Source: Lachnospiraceae bacterium
GTDB taxonomy: Bacteria > Bacillota > Clostridia > Lachnospirales > Lachnospiraceae
Direction: 5' to 3'
NCBI GenBank assembly: GCA_022845955.1
Contig: AP025576.1
Location: 248,001 to 312,000 of the forward strand
DNA: 64,000 nucleotides
Below the pieces are notes generated by a model. It saw nothing but the letters and a program-made list of their open reading frames with translations. It searched no databases and was not told the origin of the DNA. The position numbers and the translations under genes were made by a program. Positions 35,834-42,636 of the stretch are shown here, one piece after another. Position 1 is the stretch's first letter. The number at the start of each line of letters is the position of its first letter.

Positions 35834-35862
35834 ATAGTACCCTTCTTTTAGGAAACTGTCAA
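35834..35862 (-). promoter_or_regulatory. Promoter of csp
   Basis: On the minus strand, TTGACA (35862-35857), a 17-base spacer and TACTAT (35839-35834). It gives a leader of about 130 bases. The stretch 35870-36060 beyond it holds nothing I can name except a weak 5-bp CCGGA/TCCGG hairpin before six Ts near 35990. Confidence 0.72.
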
Positions 35863-36068
35863 GAGTTTTTTCGAAAAAAACTGTAAAAATTCAGAGGGGA
35901 AAATCGTTACTACACATACAAATATATCTTTTACCGGCCGCCCTGTTTTCCGGTTTCCGCGGCTTCGCCCAGAACAGCCATTTTTCCCCGGATTCTCCGG
36001 CTTTTTTGCATCTTAAAACCTTATAAGCCATCCGGTGTAAATACGTCGGGCGGCACTTGATTTCCCTG

Positions 36069-36118
36069 TTGACATTATGACTACACTGTGTAATAATAAA
36101 AAATGACTACAATATGTA
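36069..36118 (+). promoter_or_regulatory. Promoter with two BlaI/CopY-type operators
   Basis: TTGACA (36069-36074), 16-base spacer, TAATAA (36091-36096). Two operator dyads TACACTGTGTA (36082-36092) and TACAATATGTA (36108-36118) fit the TACA-N3-TGTA pattern of BlaI/MecI/CopY repressors and are centred 26 bases apart, one in the promoter and one just after it. Autorepression of the operon is expected. Confidence 0.8.
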
Positions 36119-36136
36119 ATAAAGTGGAGGTCTTTT

Positions 36137-36526
36137 ATGGAACCAATACAGCTCATGTCGGATTCGGAAAAAGAGATCATGGAAATTATATGGGATAACG
36201 GAGGCCGGATATACATATCGGATTTGCTGGAGGCGGTGGAGAGATCCGGCAGGGAATGGAAACGGACAACGGTGAGGACTTTCCTTACCCGCCTTATGGA
36301 AAAAGGGCTGCTTTTGGGAGTACGGCAGGGGAAGAACTGTGAATACCGGGCGTATGTCTCGAGGGAGGAATACCTGTCCGGCCAAGCCAGGAATTTTGTA
36401 GAGGAAGTTTTTGACGGTAACGTAAAGGATCTGCTGGCGTCCCTGATTGGCCCTGAGAAAATGGGGGCGGAGGAAGTCAGGCAGCTGCAGGCATTCTGGG
36501 AAAAGTGCAGGGAGGATATGCAATGA
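36137..36526 (+). CDS. BlaI/MecI/CopY-family repressor
   Basis: 129 residues. The N-terminal winged helix (about 8-78: LMSDSEKEIMEIIWDN, GREWKRTTVRTFLTRLMEKGLL) and C-terminal dimerisation helix are those of BlaI-type repressors, which are inactivated by cleavage when the partner M56 sensor is triggered. The stop overlaps the start of the M56 gene (ATGA). It should bind the twin TACA-N3-TGTA sites upstream. Confidence 0.93.
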   Translation: MEPIQLMSDSEKEIMEIIWDNGGRIYISDLLEAVERSGREWKRTTVRTFLTRLMEKGLLLGVRQGKNCEYRAYVSREEYLSGQARNFVEEVFDGNVKDLLASLIGPEKMGAEEVRQLQAFWEKCREDMQ

Positions 36527-38565
36527 ATCATATGATGCAGGGACTGCTGTCCGCCTCTCTTTCGGGAACCCTGATGCTGCTGGTATTTTATGCCGGCAGG
36601 TATCTGCTTAGGGGACGTATCAGCAGAACGGGTTGTTACTATATCTGGCTTGTTATCCTTCTCCGGTTTTTGATCCCATATTCTCCCATACCGGGAATTG
36701 CCGGTTATGCTGCGGAGCGGGTGAAACAGGCGGGACGGCAGCAGGAGGCGGCAGGGATGGAGGCCGCTGCACCGGCCGCCGACAGGGACGGGACGCAGGG
36801 ATCCGGGAACGCTTTGGAAGCGGGAGAACCGGCAGGCGCGGGAAACAATCCGGAACTGTCCGCAGCAGTTACACCCCCGGTTCAGGATCAGGAGGCAGGG
36901 GAGATGCCTGCCGGAGGGAAAACGGCAGAAGGAATTATGCCCGCCGGGGAGAAATCAGCAGCACGGCTCCTGTTGCCGGAAAGGATTTTCCGTTTCCTCT
37001 GGCTGGTGTGGCTGCTTCCCGCAGCAGGGTTGATGGCTCTGCGTGGCTTCCGGTACCGCCGTTTCATGCGGTATATGAAACAGAAACGGACGCTGTCGGA
37101 GGATCTGCAAATCTCTCGTATTTGTACGGAATTGTGCAGGGAATTAGGGTGGAAAAAAGAGGTTAACCTGTACCAGTGCCCCGGGATTTCCTCCCCTATG
37201 GTGGCAGGTTTTTTGCGGCCCTTCCTGGTTCTTCCCGCGGAATTATACAGACAGTGGGAGGAAGAACTGTCGGAGGCACAGCGGGCGCTTCGGGCGGAGT
37301 ATGTACTCCGGCATGAGCTTGTCCATCTGACCAGAAGGGATTTGTATTATAAGTGGCTGGTACAGGCCGTGATATGTATCCACTGGTTTAATCCCCTGTT
37401 AACGGCAGCTGCTGCGAAAATCAGCGAAGACTGTGAATTGTCCTGTGATGAAGCTGTGATTGGCAGACTTTCCATGGCGGGCCGGATCGCTTACGGCGAT
37501 ACCCTTGTGGCATCCCTGCAGGCGCTGCATGCCCCTGCCCGGCAGGAGGTCTGTGCAGCTCTTGGGGAAAATACAGGATTGATGAAAGAGAGGTTATTGG
37601 CAATTATGAAATATGAAAAGAAAGCAGCAGGAAAAAGAAGGGCGGCAGCCGTACTGCTGGCAGGTCTCCTGCTCGCTGCCGGTTTCGTCTGCGGCGGATT
37701 TTCCGCACAGGCGGTAGGAAATGGCGGAATAAACAGCGGAAAAACGACACAGTCCCTGAATAACGTACAGGCCGGCAACACAGCACAAGCCGGTAAAACA
37801 GAACAGACCATGGCAGCAGCCGGCGTGCAATTGGCAGAAAAACCGGCGGGGGCACAGGGGACGGTAATCCACGGCGGGGAAGAAGTAGCCTTCTGGGGGG
37901 ACAACAGATACAAAAATGCATGGGAGGGACAGTTTGCCACCAGCACTTACTTCAAGAATAGATATAGTATCCAGCTTGCCTGGAACAACGGACCGGAGAA
38001 TTACGGCACCGTGCGTACAATCACAGCAGGAGGAAAAGACTGGCAGATCGCTTTTACGGAAGAGACGGATTCCCTTGCGGGGGATGAGAAGTTTATAGAA
38101 GCACTGAAGCTCTGCGTCCTGGAACAGAAACAAAGGGAAGAAAACGCAGACCCGACAGGCTTCTGGAATGAGAAAAACAAAATGACACAGCCGGTGGTAT
38201 TTTATGTGGAAGGGCCTTATACTCTGCCGGCGGATATCTTGGCAGAAAACGCATATGAGGAGGAGGACAGCCTGAGTCTGTATGCTGCTGTGGTGAATGA
38301 GGTATCCCCCCAGCTCGCCCGGAGCCTGGGAGAAAGGGCCTATGAGGAGGACGATGCGGCATTATTTTCCCTTACGGTGGACGCCATGTCTGAAAACGAC
38401 AGGATGGATCTGGCAACAAAAGCCTATGAGGAGGATAACGTATCTATGTTTTCCATAATATGCAATGAATTGTCGGAAGCACACAGAAAGCAGCTTAAGG
38501 ATCGGGCACAGAAGGAAGAGCAGGATATGTACTACTATATTCTGAAGAACAGCGAAGAGGGATGA
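36523..38565 (+). CDS. M56-family (BlaR1-like) membrane metallopeptidase with C-terminal repeats
   Basis: 680 residues. Membrane segments lie near residues 8-27, 34-55, 155-175 and 375-393. Between the second and third is a low-complexity Ala/Gly/Pro/Glu loop of roughly 90 residues. The zinc protease motif HELVH is at about residue 264, with the downstream acidic ligand in SCDEAVIG. After the last membrane segment there is no penicillin-binding domain. Instead a roughly 290-residue region ends in three 28-29-residue units each beginning AYEE(D/E)(D/N). It should sense an envelope signal and inactivate the adjacent repressor. The ligand is unlikely to be a beta-lactam bound by acylation. Confidence 0.88.
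   Translation: MNHMMQGLLSASLSGTLMLLVFYAGRYLLRGRISRTGCYYIWLVILLRFLIPYSPIPGIAGYAAERVKQAGRQQEAAGMEAAAPAADRDGTQGSGNALEAGEPAGAGNNPELSAAVTPPVQDQEAGEMPAGGKTAEGIMPAGEKSAARLLLPERIFRFLWLVWLLPAAGLMALRGFRYRRFMRYMKQKRTLSEDLQISRICTELCRELGWKKEVNLYQCPGISSPMVAGFLRPFLVLPAELYRQWEEELSEAQRALRAEYVLRHELVHLTRRDLYYKWLVQAVICIHWFNPLLTAAAAKISEDCELSCDEAVIGRLSMAGRIAYGDTLVASLQALHAPARQEVCAALGENTGLMKERLLAIMKYEKKAAGKRRAAAVLLAGLLLAAGFVCGGFSAQAVGNGGINSGKTTQSLNNVQAGNTAQAGKTEQTMAAAGVQLAEKPAGAQGTVIHGGEEVAFWGDNRYKNAWEGQFATSTYFKNRYSIQLAWNNGPENYGTVRTITAGGKDWQIAFTEETDSLAGDEKFIEALKLCVLEQKQREENADPTGFWNEKNKMTQPVVFYVEGPYTLPADILAENAYEEEDSLSLYAAVVNEVSPQLARSLGERAYEEDDAALFSLTVDAMSENDRMDLATKAYEEDNVSMFSIICNELSEAHRKQLKDRAQKEEQDMYYYILKNSEEG
38251..38505 (+). 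repeat. Protein-level repeats in the M56 gene
   Basis: Units start at 38251, 38338 and 38422, encoding AYEEEDSLSLY, AYEEDDAALFS and AYEEDNVSMFS, each continuing with a conserved helix-like pattern. A degenerate fourth (AQKEEQDMYYY) follows. Unit length is 28-29 codons. Confidence 0.8.
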
Positions 38566-38646
38566 GCTTTTTTACACCTGTTCAATACTTCCTGCGGGGG
38601 CTATAATGAAGGCGTCTGAAAGAAAGAAAAGGATAAGGAGCGGAAA

Positions 38647-40260
38647 ATGGAAAATACATTCTTTACGGACGCCTCAGGAAAGCCTTTTATGCCTGTCGGG
38701 CTGCAGGCCCATAACTCATCCACAGGGACCGGGTTGATAAAAAAGGCGTTACGGGCGGTGGCGGCCTTCGGGGGAAACTGTCTGGAAGCCCCTGTTTACT
38801 GGTATTGCGTGGAACCGGAAATGGATCGGTACGATATGGCCCTGGTAAAGGGGATCATCGATGAGACAAGAACCGCCGGGCTGCATCTCATACTGCTTTG
38901 GTTTGGAACCAGCAAAAACGGACATCCCAATTATGTCCCGGAATATATAAAACGGCAGCCCCGGACCTATCGGCTGGCGCTGGGGCCGGATAAAGCCCCG
39001 GTTCCTTCTCTGTCCGTGCACTGCAGGGAAACATTGGAACGGGATAAAAAGGCCTTTGTGAAGTTCATGGAATTCCTGAAGGCCTATGATGGAGAGGAAC
39101 GGACCGTGCTTGCCGTTCAGATTGAAAATGAGATGGGGTATGCCAATACGGACAGGGATTATTCCCGTCCGGCAGACCGGGATTATGAAAAACCCATACC
39201 GGAGGCTTTGAAGGCGATCAGCCTGAAGGACAGCGGAAAGGAAAGCATTGCCCCGGACAGTCCGGTATCGCCCTGGAAAAAGCAGTTTGGCAGGCATGCA
39301 CATGAAGCCTTCAGCGCATGGTACCATTCGTTGTATGTGAACGAGATTGCAGAAGCGGGAAAGCAAGTGTACCCGATCCCCATGATAACCAATGTCATGG
39401 TGGGAGAGCAGTCTTTTGAAGAGCCGGGCCTGTGCTATAATGCAGGGGCGGCGACAGGCAGGATGCTGGACATCTGGAAGGCCGGCGCACCTGCCCTGGA
39501 CGTGATAGGGCCGGATATCTATAATCAGAACCGGAGGGAGTACACCAGGATATGCGATGTGTATACAAGGCCGGACAATCCTTTGTTTATACCGGAATCC
39601 CCTGTCCGCGGGGAAGCCAATGCCATGAACGCCCTGTTGGCGGCGGCGGATTACGGAGCGGTGGGAATCTGCTGCTTCGGGGCGGAAAGCGCTCTGGATG
39701 AAAAGGGAGAGGTTCTGGAGGAGTGCCGGGATATGGCGCTGACCATGAGGATTCTTTCTTCCATGGCTCCCCTGCTTCTCCGGTACCGGAATACAGGAAA
39801 CGTGCATGCATTTGCGGAGGACGAATTTGAAACCAGCCATTATCTGAAGCTGCCTTCCTATCATGTGGTGGCTAAGTTTCTCCGCCGCCACAAAATGTAT
39901 TTCGGATATACCGCCGATACCGTTTCGGAAGAAGGCAGGAAAAAAGCACAGGTGAGAGGGCGCGCCCTGCTGGTCCAGACAGGACCCTGTGAATTTTATC
40001 TGGGAGGGGCGGGCGTGGCACTGGATTTTTACCGCAGGCCCGCGCCGGAGGATGAGGAATGCTTCAGCCACCTTTCTTCCAGGCAATCGGGACAGTTGAA
40101 TTTCCTCTCTGTGGAGGAGGGGTATTTTGAAGGGGAAACCTGGGTGGCTAAGATGAACCGGAACGGGGATGAAACCAACTTTTCCCAGTATGTGCTGGAC
40201 GGACAGCTGATTCGTATCCGCCTGAATCCGGATACGGGGATGGATGTGGAAGATAACTAA
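38647..40260 (+). CDS. GH35-like beta-galactosidase with DUF5597-like C-terminus
   Basis: 537 residues, cytoplasmic. An N-terminal TIM barrel resembling GH35/GH42 enzymes (FMPVGLQAHNSS, NCLEAPVYWYCVEPEMDRYD) has an acid/base Glu in VQIENEMGY and a likely nucleophile Glu in FIPESPV. The C-terminal part (from about residue 430, ALLVQTGPCEFYLGG to VEEGYFEGETWV) resembles the DUF5597 domain often fused to such barrels. It probably hydrolyses beta-galactosides or related beta-glycosides. A CTATAAT -10 element lies about 45 bases before the ATG. No transporter gene is adjacent. Confidence 0.85.
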   Translation: MENTFFTDASGKPFMPVGLQAHNSSTGTGLIKKALRAVAAFGGNCLEAPVYWYCVEPEMDRYDMALVKGIIDETRTAGLHLILLWFGTSKNGHPNYVPEYIKRQPRTYRLALGPDKAPVPSLSVHCRETLERDKKAFVKFMEFLKAYDGEERTVLAVQIENEMGYANTDRDYSRPADRDYEKPIPEALKAISLKDSGKESIAPDSPVSPWKKQFGRHAHEAFSAWYHSLYVNEIAEAGKQVYPIPMITNVMVGEQSFEEPGLCYNAGAATGRMLDIWKAGAPALDVIGPDIYNQNRREYTRICDVYTRPDNPLFIPESPVRGEANAMNALLAAADYGAVGICCFGAESALDEKGEVLEECRDMALTMRILSSMAPLLLRYRNTGNVHAFAEDEFETSHYLKLPSYHVVAKFLRRHKMYFGYTADTVSEEGRKKAQVRGRALLVQTGPCEFYLGGAGVALDFYRRPAPEDEECFSHLSSRQSGQLNFLSVEEGYFEGETWVAKMNRNGDETNFSQYVLDGQLIRIRLNPDTGMDVEDN

Positions 40261-40268
40261 AGACAGGT

Positions 40269-40301
40269 AAGGGGCTGCGGGATTAGCGTGGCTCCTTTTT
40301 T
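40269..40301 (+). terminator. Terminator after GH35-like gene
   Basis: AAGGGGC pairs with GCTCCTT (one G-U pair) followed by six Ts. It overlaps the 3' end of the convergent small gene. Confidence 0.5.
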
Positions 40302-40429
40302 GGCTTTTTCCTGTCGCAGGCGGGCTGGTATCTGCGGCCTTCCTTATGATGCTGTCTGCAGGCGTCACAATCGCCATGGCGGATACAAGAGAATTTCCTG
40401 CAGGGACAGGATGTGAGTTTTTTATCCAT
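40283..40429 (-). CDS. 48-residue Cys-rich protein
   Basis: Short gene found by reading the minus strand: ATG at 40429, TAA at 40283. Six Cys residues fall in the pattern CPC-x5-C-x5-C-x2-C and a later single Cys, and the centre reads RHGDCDACRQHH, with a strongly basic C-terminus (RKKPKKEPR). I recall similar short CPCxxxxCxRHGxCxxCxxHH proteins in many Clostridia, without an assigned function; metal binding is likely. AAGGAG lies 12 bases upstream, slightly far. Confidence 0.65.
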   Translation of the reverse strand: MDKKLTSCPCRKFSCIRHGDCDACRQHHKEGRRYQPACDRKKPKKEPR

Positions 40430-40604
40430 AGGTATTACAAACTCCTTTTATAAGTATATGGCTGTTGATTAGAAAGTAACACAGACAGCATTTCATGTCC
40501 AGTCGGTTGGGGCAGGGGATTGCTGGAAACAGAACGGGAAAGGCAGATGCAGCTTCCGGATTCCGGCAGGTAACAAAGGAAAAAACGGAAGCTGTTTTTA
40601 TAGC

Positions 40605-40633
40605 TTGACATAGTGTGTATCACACACTATAAT
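40605..40633 (+). promoter_or_regulatory. PadR-gene promoter with operator in the spacer
   Basis: TTGACA (40605-40610), 17-base spacer, TATAAT (40628-40633), both perfect. The palindrome TAGTGTGTATCACACACTA (40611-40629) fills the spacer and enters the -10 box, so a bound regulator would exclude polymerase. Confidence 0.8.
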
Positions 40634-40676
40634 GTAATAAACAATATAGTGCAAGCGAAGAAGGTGAGGATGAACT

Positions 40677-41003
40677 ATGGGAAAAGAAGAGGTTCTGTCC
40701 GGTCTGCTGATGGAGCTGCGCCGGGGGACGATTGTGCTGAGTGTCTTAAGCCAGCTGAGCGAACCCAGGTATGGCTACAGCCTGGTGACAATCCTGACGG
40801 AATATGGGATGCCGGTGGAAACCAATACACTTTATCCGCTGCTTCGAAGGCTGGAGGGCCAGGGCCTGTTAATCAGCGAATGGAATACGGAAGAGAGCAA
40901 GCCGCGTAAATATTACTGTATTACCCCGGAGGGGAAGGAAGTGTATGAAAAACTGAAAAAGCAATGGAGACGGACAGTGGAAAGTATGGAACAGCTGCTG
41001 TAA
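40677..41003 (+). CDS. PadR-family transcriptional regulator
   Basis: 108 residues. The winged helix (about 16-90) contains GTIVLSVLSQLSEPRYGYSL, NTLYPLLRRLEGQGLL and RKYYCITPEGKE, the PadR signature. It probably represses its own operon through the palindrome overlapping its promoter. It precedes a HAAS-type membrane protein, a very common pairing in Firmicutes. Confidence 0.93.
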   Translation: MGKEEVLSGLLMELRRGTIVLSVLSQLSEPRYGYSLVTILTEYGMPVETNTLYPLLRRLEGQGLLISEWNTEESKPRKYYCITPEGKEVYEKLKKQWRRTVESMEQLL

Positions 41004-41013
41004 CAGTTTGAAC

Positions 41014-41037
41014 AGGTCTGTGCATTTCCTGCACAGA
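41014..41037 (+). repeat. Hairpin between padR and HAAS gene
   Basis: GGTCTGTGCA pairs with TGCACAGACC around TTTC. A second long-range repeat (GCAGCAAGCATCC with GGATGCATGCTGC, 41056-41112) follows before the HAAS gene ribosome site. No T tract; probably tunes expression of the downstream gene. Confidence 0.5.
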
Positions 41038-41137
41038 CCGTAAGGAAACGTTGTGGCAGCAAGCATCCGGCCCGTCGCGCTGCGATTTCAATGGTTGGAT
41101 GCATGCTGCCGGATGGAAAAGGAGAGGAAAGTTGACT

Positions 41138-42157
41138 ATGAGTGTACAGGAATTAAAGGAACGATATGTATATGCGGTATCCAGGCTGCTTCCCCATAAG
41201 ATGCGGTCAGATATCAGCGCGGAGCTGGATACCCTGATTGAAGATATGCTGGAAGAGCGCTGCCGGGACCGGCCGGCGGAGGAAAAGGATCTGCGCGTTA
41301 TTCTGGCGGAGCTGGGATCCCCCTCCGAGATGGCGAACCACTACAGCCCGGATAAGGACAAATGCCTCATCGGCCCGCCCTACTTCAGCGCCTATAAATA
41401 TGTGCTGCGGATCGTTTTTTGGGCGGTGGCCGGGGGAATGCTGCTGGCAGGCGGGATTACCATAGTTATGGATAATTGGCAGAAAACAAAGTTTTTCTAT
41501 GAATATCTCCTGGATGCCGCCGGATGGCTGGGGAGTATGATAATGGGACTGGTATTTGCGTTTGGTTTTGTGACGCTGCTTTTTGCTTTTTTCCAGAGAA
41601 AAGGCATAAGCCTGGAGGAAATCAACGGAAGCTGGGAGAATCTTCCCCCTGTGCCGGAAAAACAGGAACGGATCAGCAAAGGAGAGACCATTGCCGGCAT
41701 ATGCCTTTCCATTGCATTCCTTATTGTCTTTCTGGTAATTCCCCGGATTCTCTGTGTGATTGTGGACCAGGGCGGGCAAAAGGTAAGTATTCCCCTCCTG
41801 GATACCCGGGTGGTAAGGAGCGTATGGTTCCTGCTGGTGGGAGTGGTGATATTCGGAGTGGGCAGGGATCTGTTCGGCTATTTTGAAGGCAGATATACCA
41901 GACGGCTTGCAGTGGTTACCGGCATCGCCGATATACTCGGCTTTATCTGCTTTTTCTTCTTCCTGAACACACCGGGTCTGGTGAACCCGGAACTCATTCC
42001 GGCTGTGGGACATTTGTTCCAGGAAAAGGATATCTTTCTTACCAAGCTGATAACCGGATTCCCCGGAGTGTTCCTGCTGGTGATAGCACTCATTATGATA
42101 CTGGACTTTGGAACGACCCTTTATAAGGCGTTAAAATATGACAGGAACGGCTGCTAA
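41138..42157 (+). CDS. HAAS-domain-like membrane protein
   Basis: 339 residues. A cytoplasmic N-terminal alpha-helical segment of about 75 residues (YVYAVSRLLPHKMRSDISAELDTLIEDML, then LAELGSPSEMANHY) resembles the HAAS domain, which is linked to PadR regulators. It is followed by about seven hydrophobic segments (about 88-110, 125-150, 185-210, 225-245, 260-280 and 305-328). ATG 41138 follows GGAGAGGAAAGTTGACT. It is probably a membrane effector or sensor co-regulated with PadR. Its molecular function is unknown. Confidence 0.8.
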   Translation: MSVQELKERYVYAVSRLLPHKMRSDISAELDTLIEDMLEERCRDRPAEEKDLRVILAELGSPSEMANHYSPDKDKCLIGPPYFSAYKYVLRIVFWAVAGGMLLAGGITIVMDNWQKTKFFYEYLLDAAGWLGSMIMGLVFAFGFVTLLFAFFQRKGISLEEINGSWENLPPVPEKQERISKGETIAGICLSIAFLIVFLVIPRILCVIVDQGGQKVSIPLLDTRVVRSVWFLLVGVVIFGVGRDLFGYFEGRYTRRLAVVTGIADILGFICFFFFLNTPGLVNPELIPAVGHLFQEKDIFLTKLITGFPGVFLLVIALIMILDFGTTLYKALKYDRNGC

Positions 42158-42166
42158 AATTTGATA

Positions 42167-42195
42167 TTGACTTACCTGCCGCACCTGTTTATAAT
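42167..42195 (+). promoter_or_regulatory. Promoter for T-box/valS transcript
   Basis: TTGACT (42167-42172), 17-base spacer, TATAAT (42190-42195). Confidence 0.78.
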
Positions 42196-42199
42196 AGCG

Positions 42200-42524
42200 T
42201 TAACAGACTCAGACAAAAGCGATGATGAGGAGGAGTACATGTTCTTCCGGATGGACAGAGAGGAGATGGCTGGTGAAAATCTCCGTGAAGGGAACATGGA
42301 AGTAGCCTTTGAGCTTTGGATTGAACGGAAAAGCGACCGGTGACCGTATACCGGCTGTGGTTCCAAGTAGACTCCAACGGAGATTCCACCGTTACCAGGG
42401 AAAGCGATATCGGAAAACGGAACGGTTTTCCCGTATTGTACAAAGTGCAGAAGTCTCTTCTGAATTCAGGTGGTACCACGGACAATTGTTCGCCCTAAGC
42501 ATATTTGCTTAGGGCGTTTTTTTT
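42200..42524 (+). promoter_or_regulatory. T-box leader (valine-responsive) with terminator
   Basis: Stem I begins with GATGATGAGGAGGAGTACATG, truncated here to the AGTA-type kink region (about 42222-42240), and has the conserved apical part near 42260-42285. A GTA triplet at about 42303 in GAAGTAGCC is a candidate valine specifier. The T-box core CAGGTGGTACCACGG is at 42467-42481. The terminator CGCCCTAAGC/GCTTAGGGCG (42491-42516) has a 6-base loop and eight Ts. Uncharged tRNA-Val should promote read-through into valS. Confidence 0.88.
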
Positions 42525-42636
42525 CGGCAGATTTTATCTTTTCCCGTAAAGGGCTGTCGGAAAAGGGCCACCGGCCATACGCTTCCAATCTGGTTTGTAA
42601 ACAAACGGCTTTGCCGAAAAAAAGGAGGTATCCGGA

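Noticed and set aside
36069-38565. Beta-lactam resistance operon
   Set aside because: BlaI/BlaR1-type regulators are present, but there is no beta-lactamase gene nearby and the sensor lacks a penicillin-binding domain.
38749-40377. 542-codon open frame on the minus strand
   Set aside because: Antisense to the GH35-like gene and overlapping the real 48-residue gene in a different frame; low-complexity shadow translation.
42161-42343. 60-codon open frame in the plus strand
   Set aside because: Lies within Stem I of the valS T-box, a non-coding regulatory RNA.
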